From Verrucomicrobium sp. BvORR034 (lineage in GTDB: Bacteria; Verrucomicrobiota; Verrucomicrobiia; Verrucomicrobiales; Verrucomicrobiaceae): 64,000 bases of DNA. The translations under genes and the position numbers were made by a program. A model generated the notes under the pieces. That model was not told the origin of the DNA. It worked only from the letters and a program-made list of their open reading frames with translations, and ran no database searches. The stretch covers positions 62,001-126,000 of the forward strand of contig NZ_BATQ01000085.1 in the NCBI RefSeq assembly GCF_000739635.1. The letters run 5' to 3'. Position 1 is the first letter of the stretch; each line of letters begins with the position of its first letter. Positions 42,092 through 51,199 of this stretch are shown one piece after another.

Positions 42092-45000
42092 ATGCCCTAC
42101 GGACGCCCGAACTTGATCGGCAACGATCCCGCGCCATCTGGCGTGGATCGGTACCGGAGCGTCTTCAATCTCCAGCACCAGTTTCTGGCGGTGCTTGCTC
42201 CGGACGGCATCGTTCTGGAGATCAATGATCTGCCCCTCCGGGTAGGGGGCGTACGCCGGGAGGCGGTGGTGGGCAGGCCTTTGTGGGAAGGCGGATGGTG
42301 GCGGGACCACCCAGAGATGCGCGCAGCGTGGCCGGTGCGTTTGAAGGCGGCCGCTGCTGAGGAGGGGCCGGTGCATCATGAGGGCCCCTTCAAGACGGCA
42401 TCGGGAGACTTGCGTTATGCCCTCGATACCATCACGGCGGTGCGCGACGAACTGGGCCGGTTGGATTATTTCATCGTCCAGGGGCACGACATCACGGATC
42501 GGGTCCGGGCCGAACTGGCGCTGCGGGAGAAGGATGCCCTCCTGGAGATGGCGGGCCAGATGTCCCACATGGGGGCGTGGACGGTGGATTTCCCCGGGGC
42601 GCAGCTTACCTGGTCGGACGAAGTCTGCCGCATTCATGACATGCCGTTGGGGAGCCGCCCCACGCCGGAGGAGGCGCTGGAGTTCTACCATCCAGAGGCA
42701 CGGCCGGAGATTGTGGCGGCCATTCAGGCATGCCATGAGCACGGCACTTCGTTCGACAAGGAGCTGCAGATCACAACGCGGAAGGGCTGCGCGATCTGGG
42801 TGCGGGTGATGGGGGAGGCCGTGCGGGCGCTGGATGGCACGGTGACGCGCATTCAGGGTGCCATTCAGGATATCACCCTGCCCAAGCTGGCACGTGATGC
42901 GGTGATTGCGGGTGAGGAGCGCTTCAAGTTTGTGGCCCAGGCGACGAATGATGCCATCTGGGACTGGGACGTCGTGCAGAACAAGCTTTGGTGGAGTGAA
43001 GGCTTCACACGCCTCTTCGGATTTGAGCCCCACGAGGTGGCGGAGGGTATTGAGTCCTGGACGGGCCTGATCCATCCAGATGACCGTGCGACGGTGGTGC
43101 GCGACTTCTACCGTGCGGTGGAAGGCGACGGGGACAGCTGGGTGGCAGAGTACCGGTTTCTCTGCAAGGACGGCCACGTGGCTCAGGTGCTGGACCGCGG
43201 TCGCATCATCCGTGATTCTGGCGGCCGGTGTGTGCGCATGGTGGGTGGGATGACCGACTTCACCGCCTACAAGCAGGCGGAAATGGAGCTGGCCCGGTCC
43301 AACCGCGCACTCAAGATGCTCTCGGACTGCAACGAGAGACTGATTCATGCCGCTGATGAACACGAACTGGTGGCAGAGATCTGCCGGCTGGCAGTGGAGA
43401 AAGGCGGCTACCGCATGGCCTGGGTTGGCTATGCGCAGAACGATGCGGAGAAGACCATCAAACCCATGGCGCACGCCGGGGCAGAACTGGGCTACCTGAA
43501 AGAGATCACGCTCACATGGTCGGACATCGAACCCCGCGGGCTCGGACCCGCTGGTCAGGCCATCCGCAGTGGCACGGCGGTGGTGGCCAAGAACATCCAG
43601 GACTCGGGCTCAGGCTTCCACTGGCTGGAACCTGCGCTGAGGCGCGGATACCAGAGCGTCATCTGTCTGCCGCTCAAGGAGGAGACGCGCACCTTTGGCA
43701 TCCTCGCCCTCTACTCCGGGGAGGTGCAGCCGTTTGCTCCGGAAGAGGTTCATCTGCTCCAGGAACTGGCGGACGACCTGGCGTTTGGCATTCACCACCT
43801 GCGCTCACAAGGGGAGCGCCGTCAGTTGGAGGCCACGGTGCTAAAGGTGGCCTCCAGCATCTCATCGAGCACGGGCCGGGAGTTCTTTGAGCAACTGGCG
43901 CGGAACATGGCGGAGGCCCTGGGGGCGCATGCGGGATTCGTCGCCAGATTGCTGTCCGGAGAGACCAAGCGCGTGCGCACGATTGCGGCGGTGGTGGGCG
44001 GGGAGGTGCTGCCGAACTTTGAGTACTCTCTGGTTGGCACCCCTTGCGAGAATCTCGCTGAGAAGGATGAATGGGTGGTGCCCTCGGGCATGGCCCAGCA
44101 GTTCCCGAATGTGAAGTTGCTGCAGGGGATGAAGGCAGAGGGCTACGTGGGCTGCCGTCTCTCCAATGCGGCGGATCAGTTCGTCGGGCTGTTGTTTGTG
44201 ATCTTCCAGCAGCCGCTGGAGAAGACGGAGTTCGTCACCACCACGCTCAAGATCTTTGCCACGCGTGCGGCGGCGGAACTGGAGCGCCAGGAGTCCGACC
44301 GCCGCATTCGTCAGCAGGCCTCCCTGCTGGATCACGCCCGGGATGCCATTGTGGTTCGAGACCTGGACAACAAGATCATCTACTGGAACAAGGGGGCGGA
44401 ACGTATCTACGGATGGGGGGAGGAGGAGGTCTTGGGGCGGGACGTGGCTGGTGTGCTCTACCGGGACACCTTTGTGCTCAACCAGGCGATGAAGTCCGTG
44501 TTGGATACGGGTGACTGGTCTGGCGAGCTCCACCACGTGGGCAAGGACGGACGCCAGTTGATCATGGAAGGGCGCTGGACGCTCATGCGGGACAAGACGG
44601 GCCAGCCCCAGAGCATTCTGGCCATCAACACGGATGTGACGGAGAAGAAAAAGCTGGAGCAGCAGTTCCTGCGAGCCCAGCGGATGGAGAGCATCGGCAC
44701 CCTGGCCGGAGGCATCGCGCATGACCTCAACAACGTGCTCTCGCCCATCACGATGGCGATTGATCTGCTCAAGATGAGCAACAACAACCCGGAGAATCAG
44801 GAGCTCTTTGCCACCATCGCCGACAGTGCCCGACGTGGGGCGGACATGGTGCGGCAGGTGCTTTCCTTTGCCCGGGGCATGGAGGGGCAGCGCATCCAGA
44901 TCCAGGTGAAACATCTGATCAGGGAGATTGAAAAAATCACCCGCGACACCTTCCCCAAGAGCATCCGGGTGTGTACCAAGATCGCGCCGGATCTCCTGGC

Positions 45001-45802
45001 GCTGCATGGCGATCCCACGCAGCTTCATCAGGTGCTGCTGAATCTGTGCGTGAATGCCCGGGATGCCCTGCCCGATGGCGGCGACATCACCCTCTCGGCC
45101 CGGAACATCATGGTGCACCGTGAGGACATCACGGCCGACTTTGATGCCCATGCCGGACCGCATGTGCTGATCGAGGTGGTGGACACCGGCACCGGTATTC
45201 CGCAGTCCATCATCGAGAAGGTGTTCGACCCGTTCTTCACCACCAAGGAGATCGGCAAGGGAACCGGGCTGGGACTTTCCACCTCGCTTGCCATTGTGAA
45301 GAGCCATGAGGGCTTCATGCGGCTCGAGAGCCAGCCGGGTGTGGGCACGCACTTCAGCATCTTTCTCCCCGCCTGGGCAGAGGACGGCCGACCTCTGCTG
45401 GATCCTACGGAAGGGGAGTCGCCGCGGGGTGCAGGAGAGTGGATTCTGGTCGTGGATGACGAGGAACTCATTCGTCAGATCGCCCGCCAGACGCTGCAGG
45501 CCTACGGCTACCACGTGCTGGTGGCCTGTGACGGGGTCGAGGCCCTGGCCCTGTATCGGCAGAATCGCGACCGCATCGCTGCGGTGGTGACGGACATGAT
45601 GATGCCCGTCATGGACGGGGCGACGACCATCCGGCGGCTCATGGAGATGAACCCGGCGGTGAAAATCATTGCCGCAAGCGGCATTGCCACGAATGACCAA
45701 CTGGCCCGGGCTTCGGGTACAGGAGTGAAACGATTCCTGGCCAAGCCGTACAGTGTGGAGGCCCTGCTGGCCGCGCTGCGGGAGACTTTGGACTCCGACT
45801 GA
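42092..45802 (+). CDS. hybrid sensor histidine kinase with multiple PAS and GAF domains
   Basis: The 1236-aa protein looks wholly cytoplasmic. Several PAS-type modules occupy the first ~410 residues (SVFNLQHQFLAVLAPDGIVL; a PAS/PAC region near WDWDVVQNKLWWSEG). Two GAF-like modules follow (~420-720), then a PAS module (ARDAIVVRDLDNKIIYWNKG). The HisKA domain has GTLAGGIAHDLNNVLSPITM with the phospho-His (~876), and the HATPase domain has NLCVNARDALPDGG (N box) and GKGTGLGLSTSLAIV (G2). A C-terminal receiver follows (VVDDEELIRQIA with phospho-Asp in VVTDMMMPVMDG, Lys in FLAKPYS). It has no neighbouring DNA-binding regulator; its signal and output are unknown. Confidence 0.93.
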   Translation: MPYGRPNLIGNDPAPSGVDRYRSVFNLQHQFLAVLAPDGIVLEINDLPLRVGGVRREAVVGRPLWEGGWWRDHPEMRAAWPVRLKAAAAEEGPVHHEGPFKTASGDLRYALDTITAVRDELGRLDYFIVQGHDITDRVRAELALREKDALLEMAGQMSHMGAWTVDFPGAQLTWSDEVCRIHDMPLGSRPTPEEALEFYHPEARPEIVAAIQACHEHGTSFDKELQITTRKGCAIWVRVMGEAVRALDGTVTRIQGAIQDITLPKLARDAVIAGEERFKFVAQATNDAIWDWDVVQNKLWWSEGFTRLFGFEPHEVAEGIESWTGLIHPDDRATVVRDFYRAVEGDGDSWVAEYRFLCKDGHVAQVLDRGRIIRDSGGRCVRMVGGMTDFTAYKQAEMELARSNRALKMLSDCNERLIHAADEHELVAEICRLAVEKGGYRMAWVGYAQNDAEKTIKPMAHAGAELGYLKEITLTWSDIEPRGLGPAGQAIRSGTAVVAKNIQDSGSGFHWLEPALRRGYQSVICLPLKEETRTFGILALYSGEVQPFAPEEVHLLQELADDLAFGIHHLRSQGERRQLEATVLKVASSISSSTGREFFEQLARNMAEALGAHAGFVARLLSGETKRVRTIAAVVGGEVLPNFEYSLVGTPCENLAEKDEWVVPSGMAQQFPNVKLLQGMKAEGYVGCRLSNAADQFVGLLFVIFQQPLEKTEFVTTTLKIFATRAAAELERQESDRRIRQQASLLDHARDAIVVRDLDNKIIYWNKGAERIYGWGEEEVLGRDVAGVLYRDTFVLNQAMKSVLDTGDWSGELHHVGKDGRQLIMEGRWTLMRDKTGQPQSILAINTDVTEKKKLEQQFLRAQRMESIGTLAGGIAHDLNNVLSPITMAIDLLKMSNNNPENQELFATIADSARRGADMVRQVLSFARGMEGQRIQIQVKHLIREIEKITRDTFPKSIRVCTKIAPDLLALHGDPTQLHQVLLNLCVNARDALPDGGDITLSARNIMVHREDITADFDAHAGPHVLIEVVDTGTGIPQSIIEKVFDPFFTTKEIGKGTGLGLSTSLAIVKSHEGFMRLESQPGVGTHFSIFLPAWAEDGRPLLDPTEGESPRGAGEWILVVDDEELIRQIARQTLQAYGYHVLVACDGVEALALYRQNRDRIAAVVTDMMMPVMDGATTIRRLMEMNPAVKIIAASGIATNDQLARASGTGVKRFLAKPYSVEALLAALRETLDSD

Positions 45803-45872
45803 GAGGCTTTGCACTTGCCCGCGCCCGGTTCATCCCGCTACCATGAGCGCGGTTTTTGCATTTGTTTCCTCC

Positions 45873-47312
45873 ATGAACGCCACACGCCCTGATACCACCG
45901 CCCCCACCACGTCTCGTCGTCGGTTCCTTTTCCAGAGTGCTGCGGCGCTCGGATTTCCCGCCATCATCCCCGCCACTGCCCTGGGAAAAGCTGGTCGCCC
46001 GGCTCCGTCAGAGCGCATCACGGTGGCCGTGCTGGGCTGGGGCACCATCGCCACCCACTGGACTCCCAGCTTCCTGAACAACGAGAAGTGCCAGGTCGTG
46101 GCCGTGGCGGACCCCATGAAAGAGGGTTCGAACTACGGGTACAGTGGTGAACTCAAAGGAGGCCGCGAAGTGGGGCGCCAGTTCATCGACAAGTTCTACT
46201 CCGAGAACGCAAAGACCAAGGTCAAGGTCTGTTCGGCTTACACCGACTTCCGCGAACTACTGGAGAAGGAAGACATTGATGCCGTGCAGATCTGCACGCC
46301 GGACCACTGGCACGGCTACCAGACGATCTACAGCGCGCGGAAGGGCAAGCACCTCTACGGGCAGAAACCGCTGTCGCTGAACATCGGCGAAGGCCGCCAG
46401 ATGGTGAATGCCATCAATGAAGCCGGCATCACCTGGCAGACCGGCAGCCAGCAGCGCAGCGATGCCTACTTCCGCATGGCGTGCGAGTTCGTCCGCAACG
46501 GCCGCATCGGCAAGGTCAAACGTGTGCGCATTGGCCTCCCCGGCGGTCACAAGAACTGGAGCAAGCTGGGTGACAAGACGGACCCCGCACCTGTGCCGGC
46601 TGATTTCGACTATGACATGTGGCTGGGCCCGGCCGAGCAGATGGAGTATCGCCCGGCGCTGCTGCCGCTGAACTGGCGTCACAACTTCAATTTCTCCGGT
46701 GGGATGATCACCGACTTCGGTGCCCACCACATCGACATCGCCCAGTGGGCCATGGATCTGGAGAGCACCGGTCCAGTGGAGATCAACAACATCCATGGGG
46801 AGCTTCCAGACAAGAAGGCGCTCTACAACACGGCCTCCAAGTTCCACTATGAGTGCACGTTCGAGAACGGCACCCAGTACATCATCGCGGATGAAAGCGA
46901 AAAACTGATGCCGGAGCTCGAAGCGTTGCAGAAGGACAAGAGCAAGCCTGCGGATCAGACGGGCATCTTCTTTGAAGGCGAGGGTGGCAAGTGGATCTGG
47001 GTGAACCGCGGCAAGTTGCTGGCGAGCGATCCCAACCTCTTCCGCGACAAGATCCGCCCTGAGGAAGTGCATCTCTACGAGAGCAAGGATCACACCGACA
47101 ACTTCCTGGACTGCGTGTACTCCGGTAAGCCGCCCGTGGCTCCGGTGGAGACGGCGCATCGCACCATCAGCATCTCCCATCTGGGCAACATCGGCCTGCG
47201 TCTGGGTCGCACTTCTCTGAAGTGGGATCCCAAGGCGGAATCCTTTACAGGTGACGAGGAGGCGAACGGCCTGCGGAATCGCGAGTGGCGCAAGCCTTGG
47301 GTGCTGGCATAA
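45873..47312 (+). CDS. Tat-exported Gfo/Idh/MocA-family oxidoreductase
   Basis: The ATG at 45873 gives a twin-arginine signal TSRRRFLFQSAAALGFPAII, so the enzyme is exported folded with its cofactor. The Rossmann domain begins ITVAVLGWGTIATHW; family motifs are VQICTPDHWHGYQTIY, GKHLYGQKPLSLN and the dimer/catalytic region GGMITDFGAHHIDIAQWAMD. It is ~479 aa, in the range of secreted sugar dehydrogenases common in Planctomycetes and Verrucomicrobia. It would oxidise a sugar or sugar acid with NAD(P). A start at 45843 is possible. The next gene overlaps its end by 28 bp if the earliest start is used. Confidence 0.9.
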   Translation: MNATRPDTTAPTTSRRRFLFQSAAALGFPAIIPATALGKAGRPAPSERITVAVLGWGTIATHWTPSFLNNEKCQVVAVADPMKEGSNYGYSGELKGGREVGRQFIDKFYSENAKTKVKVCSAYTDFRELLEKEDIDAVQICTPDHWHGYQTIYSARKGKHLYGQKPLSLNIGEGRQMVNAINEAGITWQTGSQQRSDAYFRMACEFVRNGRIGKVKRVRIGLPGGHKNWSKLGDKTDPAPVPADFDYDMWLGPAEQMEYRPALLPLNWRHNFNFSGGMITDFGAHHIDIAQWAMDLESTGPVEINNIHGELPDKKALYNTASKFHYECTFENGTQYIIADESEKLMPELEALQKDKSKPADQTGIFFEGEGGKWIWVNRGKLLASDPNLFRDKIRPEEVHLYESKDHTDNFLDCVYSGKPPVAPVETAHRTISISHLGNIGLRLGRTSLKWDPKAESFTGDEEANGLRNREWRKPWVLA

Positions 47313-48598
47313 TCAGCACGGTGAGAGGAAAAACTCAGAATCAGGAAACTACTGGATCCGGCAGAAGCTGGATCCGGTGGGTCGTGTGCACCTGGCTGGT
47401 ACTGGCGGGAACCGCCCTGGCCCATCCCTTCGATGGGGATGGGGCGGGCGAAGCGGCCGATGCCAGCCGGAACACCCAGGTGTATCTTTATCTGGAGCCT
47501 GGTCTGGCCCGGGTGGAGTGCTTGATGTGGCTGCCCGCCGCGCTGGAGCGGCTGGGGCAACCGGGTGTGAAGGATCTCCTGCTTCCGGATGAGGCGAGAG
47601 CGCGATTGATTGGGACCGCCCGGGAGGTAGCCCCGTCTTGGTGCCGTCTGCGGGTGAATCGCGTGAATCAGCAGGGCGGTATTGTCTCGGCCACGGTGCT
47701 CAAGGGCATGCCGGGGCGGAGCGAGACGATTGGAACGAAGGATGCCACCCCGGTGATTGAGGGGATGATGGGCCTGATCTGGCAGTTTGAACTGCCTCCC
47801 CATGTGGAGAGTGTGGAGCTGGAGTGGGCGGGTTTTGACGGAACCATCACCAAGGTGCCGGTCACGATTTTCTTTGGCTCCCAGGCGGAGTCGGGGCAGG
47901 AACTCACGGCAGCTGGACCGATGTTGCTTTGGAAGAATGAAGGCCTGCTACCGGACCCGCCGCCCCTGGCGGAAGTCCCCAAGCTGCCGGGGAAAGCCGC
48001 CTATCCGTTGCCTGCGGGGGCGATCGTGTGGATGGTGCTGGGAGTTGGAATCGTGTTGATTATGGGACGTTCATTGCGTCAGAAGCCTGCGGTCTTTGCC
48101 GGGGTGGTGCTCATGCTCGGGGCGGGTGCCTGGCTGCTGTGGCCAGTTTGGCGGGTCCCAGTGCCGGTTCCAGGAGCCAAAGCGCCTGAGATCACCACCG
48201 CACAGGCGACGGGTGTACTTTCCAGTCTGGTGGAGAACGTTTACCGGTCGTTTGATCAGAACAGCGAGTCAGCGATCTACGACGTGCTTGAGCGCAGCGT
48301 GAACGGTCCGCTGTTGCAGAATCTGTATTTGCAGACCTCTCAGGCCCTCACCTTGGACGGTCAGGATGGTACGCGTGTGAAGGTAAACGATTTGTATGTG
48401 CATGTGGACAACGTGACGCCGCTGCAAGGTCGCGAAGGCTTTGTGGCGGATTGCCAGTGGACCGCGCGCGGCACGGTGGGGCATTGGGGCCACCTTCATC
48501 AACGGCTCAACCGCTACACGGCCAAGATCGATGTCGAGCCGGTGGAGGGCGCCTGGAAGATGACCGGCCTGGAGGTTCTGGAAGAACGGCGGTTGTAA
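47285..48598 (+). CDS. hypothetical membrane protein
   Basis: The 437-aa protein has a signal-like segment (WIRWVVCTWLVLAGTALAHP) and two further membrane helices (AIVWMVLGVGIVLIMG; AGVVLMLGAGAWLLWPVW), with a ~200-aa N-terminal region outside and a ~150-aa C-terminal region. No family is recognised. The C-terminal part (TAQATGVLSSLVENVYRSFD...) is mixed alpha/beta. The GTG at 47321 is an alternative start, removing the overlap with the upstream gene. Context gives no clear function. Confidence 0.6.
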   Translation: MAQALGAGIISTVRGKTQNQETTGSGRSWIRWVVCTWLVLAGTALAHPFDGDGAGEAADASRNTQVYLYLEPGLARVECLMWLPAALERLGQPGVKDLLLPDEARARLIGTAREVAPSWCRLRVNRVNQQGGIVSATVLKGMPGRSETIGTKDATPVIEGMMGLIWQFELPPHVESVELEWAGFDGTITKVPVTIFFGSQAESGQELTAAGPMLLWKNEGLLPDPPPLAEVPKLPGKAAYPLPAGAIVWMVLGVGIVLIMGRSLRQKPAVFAGVVLMLGAGAWLLWPVWRVPVPVPGAKAPEITTAQATGVLSSLVENVYRSFDQNSESAIYDVLERSVNGPLLQNLYLQTSQALTLDGQDGTRVKVNDLYVHVDNVTPLQGREGFVADCQWTARGTVGHWGHLHQRLNRYTAKIDVEPVEGAWKMTGLEVLEERRL

Positions 48599-48633
48599 GG
48601 CTCCCCGTGATAGGGCGGTTGTTCCAGAGGCGT

Positions 48634-49854
48634 ATGGTCTCGTCCATGCTCTCGAGAAATCCCCTCCTTTTGCCCTTTGTCGCTGTTTGTGCCTTCGCCG
48701 GTTTTGGTGGCGGTCTTTCCGCTGCTGAGTCCAAGCTGCTGCCTGCGGGTTGGGATGCCAAGGCAGAGGCGGACAAGGTGCTGGGTCGTCTCATCAATGT
48801 GACCAAACCTCAGGTGAAGGGGGCTCACGATGCGGAGTTCGTGATCGTAGGGGACAAGGCGTATATCGTGGCCGAAGCCAACGACGAAAAGCCGGGTGAG
48901 GCTGCGGCATGGCCCTTTGTCTATGTCACGCTGACCGTGGTGGATGTGCCCACCTTGAAGGTGGAAACGCAGCATGACTTCGCCCGGGGTGGGCAGGCTT
49001 TTGGCAATGTGACCCTGCCGGTAGGAGCCTGCTTTGTGCCGCGAATCTTGAAACTGAACGAGAGCACTCTGCGACTTTATTTCGCGAGCGAAGAACCGGC
49101 GAAACGGCAGTCGGTGACCTGGTATTTGGACTATGATGTGAAGACGGGAAAGTTTGCGAGTGAGCTTCACAAAACGAAGATCAAGACCGCAGCCGGGACC
49201 TTTGACATGGAGCCTCTGTACTTCCATGCCGATGCTGTGGCGGCGGGTTTTACGCGGAAGCCGGTGGATTTCGGTTTGTACATCTTTGATTCGTTCAAGT
49301 GGATCGACGGCCAGTGGCATGTGACACTGAACAACTACCCCGGCGGGCAGAACGCCCTCGGGCGGTTGAACGCCGCAGGCGATACCTTTGAGGTGCTGGG
49401 GCACTACAATCAGCCGGCGGAACTGAAGCTCACGGAGTCCTCGGCGAACCGGTTGCCCGATGGAAGCTGGCTGGCCATCTGCCGGCAGGAGGGGGGCAAT
49501 GGAAATTACACGTTCAGCACGAGCCCGGATGGACGGACGTGGAGTGTGAATGAGTGCCGCCCGCTGGTGCCGAATGGGGCGAGTTCCAAGCCGACGTTGG
49601 ACAAGTTCGGGGACATCTATTACCTCGGCTGGCAGGAAAGCACGAGGATCAACAACGTGTCCCGCAGTGTTTTCAACATCGAGGTGTCCAAGGATGGTAA
49701 AGGGTGGGAGAGAAAGTACCGGTTTGAAACAGAGAAGTCGTTTCAGTATCCGGCCTTTCATGATGATGGTGCAGGCAAGATCTATGTGTCAGTGACGCAG
49801 GGGGACAGCGATGCGAGTCGCAAGGAGCGGATCATGTTTGGAAGATTGGAGTAG
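48634..49854 (+). CDS. secreted sialidase-fold (beta-propeller) protein
   Basis: The ~406-aa protein has a signal peptide (MLSRNPLLLPFVAVCAFAGF; start at 48634 or 48646) ending near SAAES. Repeated W/D/G-rich segments suggest a beta-propeller: STSPDGRTWS is an Asp-box-like turn, and DGSWLAICRQEGGNGNY and SKDGKGWERKYRFET are similar. This fits the sialidase/BNR superfamily of secreted proteins, but the catalytic Arg triad cannot be confirmed. It probably binds or cleaves carbohydrate outside the cytoplasm. It overlaps no other gene; the following 600 bp are repeats. Confidence 0.6.
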   Translation: MVSSMLSRNPLLLPFVAVCAFAGFGGGLSAAESKLLPAGWDAKAEADKVLGRLINVTKPQVKGAHDAEFVIVGDKAYIVAEANDEKPGEAAAWPFVYVTLTVVDVPTLKVETQHDFARGGQAFGNVTLPVGACFVPRILKLNESTLRLYFASEEPAKRQSVTWYLDYDVKTGKFASELHKTKIKTAAGTFDMEPLYFHADAVAAGFTRKPVDFGLYIFDSFKWIDGQWHVTLNNYPGGQNALGRLNAAGDTFEVLGHYNQPAELKLTESSANRLPDGSWLAICRQEGGNGNYTFSTSPDGRTWSVNECRPLVPNGASSKPTLDKFGDIYYLGWQESTRINNVSRSVFNIEVSKDGKGWERKYRFETEKSFQYPAFHDDGAGKIYVSVTQGDSDASRKERIMFGRLE

Positions 49855-49879
49855 GGGGGCGGTGGGTCAGTAGGCAGTG

Positions 49880-50227
49880 GGCGGCGAAGTTGTACGGAGT
49901 ACAGGCTTTAGCCTGCGGAAGCTCGATGTTAGATGTTAGATGTGGGTGGCGAAGCTCTTTCTCGAAGAGGATGCGGCTACAAGCCCAACGTTGACGAGCT
50001 TCCAGCGAGTCTGCGCTGGGTTGAGGGGATATAGGCAACTACTCCGAAGGAGTTGCGGCGGTCAGGGAGGGTGTGGGCATCTCTGGCATCCCTTCAGGAT
50101 GCAAATTTTCTCTGCTTTTCCAGGGGCAGGGCTCGTCAGACTCGCCCGGCCCCTGGCTACCGTCTGGGATGCCTTCGGCATGGCTGGATGGCCGTGGCTA
50201 CGAACGAGATTAGGCGGACGGATGCTC
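49880..50227. repeat. scattered short-loop palindromes
   Basis: This part of the 630-bp gap has no credible gene. Small palindromes occur: GTAC-GGA-GTAC (49892-49902), AGGCT-TT-AGCCT (49903-49914), ACTCC-GAA-GGAGT (50041-50053) and ATGCC-TTC-GGCAT (50169-50181). The 3-nt loops match those of the other elements in the window, suggesting decayed copies of a repeat family. Confidence 0.45.
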
Positions 50228-50340
50228 GTGGCTGAGTTCGTAAGAACTTGGTCAGTAAGGGTGGCTTGGGCGAATGAAGGACCAAGCATCGCGCAGATGG
50301 CTTGACTCCTTCCGCGTTCTCACAAACGCAGCCACGACTG
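50228..50340. repeat. 113-bp palindromic repeat, first copy
   Basis: Near-identical to 50362-50474 (about 8 mismatches by eye). Its ends are inverted: GTGGCTGAGTTCGTAAGAAC on the left and GTTCTCACAAACGCAGCCAC on the right pair over about 20 nt with a few mismatches. The unit therefore looks like a miniature terminal-inverted-repeat element. It has no coding content. Confidence 0.75.
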
Positions 50341-50361
50341 AGGTGAGACAAGGAGAAGCTT

Positions 50362-50474
50362 GTGGCTGAGCTCGTAAGAACTTGGTCAGTAGAGGTGGCT
50401 CGGGCGAATGAAGGATCAAGCATCGAGCAGATGGCTTGACTCCTTCCGCGTTCTCACAAACGCAGCTACGACTG
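50362..50474. repeat. 113-bp palindromic repeat, second copy
   Basis: Same sequence and orientation as 50228-50340, with a 21-bp spacer (period 134). The left end reads GTGGCTGAGCTCGTAAGAAC, the right end GTTCTCACAAACGCAGCTAC. Tandem arrangement and similar divergence suggest one duplication after insertion. Confidence 0.75.
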
Positions 50475-50485
50475 ACTGGGCCGCC

Positions 50486-51025
50486 TCACGGGATCGCTGC
50501 ATCCATCAACTGCTGGAACCGCATCTCGATCGCGGCTTCATTACCGGACCGCACGAGGTCATAGAGGGCCAGGATCTCGGCGTCGTTGGCAGTTTCCATG
50601 AACTTGTCGATGCAGAAACCGGGCAGCTCGAAGAACCCCTTGGGCGACGGCCCGATGCCATACGGCGTCCCCAACCAGTTGCGCGAGATCCGGGAGTAGC
50701 TTTTCCATCGGTGCTCCAGCTTGTCGGGATGGTGCTTGGCGAGATGGAACTCCAGGGCGGAGGGGGCGTAAACTACGCTTGTATGGACTCCGAGAGGATA
50801 GGCGATGTAGTCGCGTCTCGACCCCGTCCATTCGCACATCTCCCGCACCTCCCAGCGGAATGCCCCCAATGCAACCAGGGACAGAAGGAACCCGAGTACG
50901 ATGGCGAGCAGGAAATACAGCAATGGGAACCGCAGGCGCGGACGGGGGGCCTGCTGGGCGTCCGACGCAGAGGTGCCACGAAGTTCGGAAGTCGCCGAAG
51001 ATGAGGTTGAAACCGGTGTGTCCAT
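50486..51025 (-). CDS. hypothetical single-pass membrane protein
   Basis: The 179-aa protein has a Ser/Thr/Ala-rich N-terminal ~33 residues, one membrane helix (LLYFLLAIVLGFLLSLVALG) and a ~120-aa C-terminal domain with WNLGTPYGIGPS-like Trp/Gly motifs and several charged residues. No family is recognised. It lies downstream of the T2SS terminator, so is a separate unit. Confidence 0.6.
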   Translation of the reverse strand: MDTPVSTSSSATSELRGTSASDAQQAPRPRLRFPLLYFLLAIVLGFLLSLVALGAFRWEVREMCEWTGSRRDYIAYPLGVHTSVVYAPSALEFHLAKHHPDKLEHRWKSYSRISRNWLGTPYGIGPSPKGFFELPGFCIDKFMETANDAEILALYDLVRSGNEAAIEMRFQQLMDAAIP

Positions 51026-51130
51026 AGTGCGGCCAGGAGGCGTGTGGCACCGTAGACTCCGGCCCGGGAGTGGCCAGCAGGGAAGGATGAATTCGAGGTG
51101 AAGCCTCTGTGAAGGTCCTGCGAACGCTCG

Positions 51131-51170
51131 AAAACGAAAAGCCCCGCTGGCTTGGCAACCAGCGGGGCTT
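51131..51170 (-). terminator. intrinsic terminator of the T2SS operon
   Basis: On the minus strand AAGCCCCGCTGG (51170-51159) pairs perfectly over 12 bp with CCAGCGGGGCTT (51150-51139) around an 8-nt loop, followed by TTTTCGTTTT (to 51131). It lies 30 bp after the gspD stop, so it ends the secretion operon. Confidence 0.88.
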
Positions 51171-51199
51171 GGAATGAAAATGGCGGGTGGGCTCCGGCG

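Noticed and set aside
43862-45814. 650-residue open frame opposite the hybrid kinase
   Set aside because: Antisense shadow of the HisKA, ATPase and receiver domains, with low-complexity basic composition.
50228-50474. CRISPR or tandem gene duplication
   Set aside because: Only two 113-bp units with inverted ends and no open frame; spacers are not variable.
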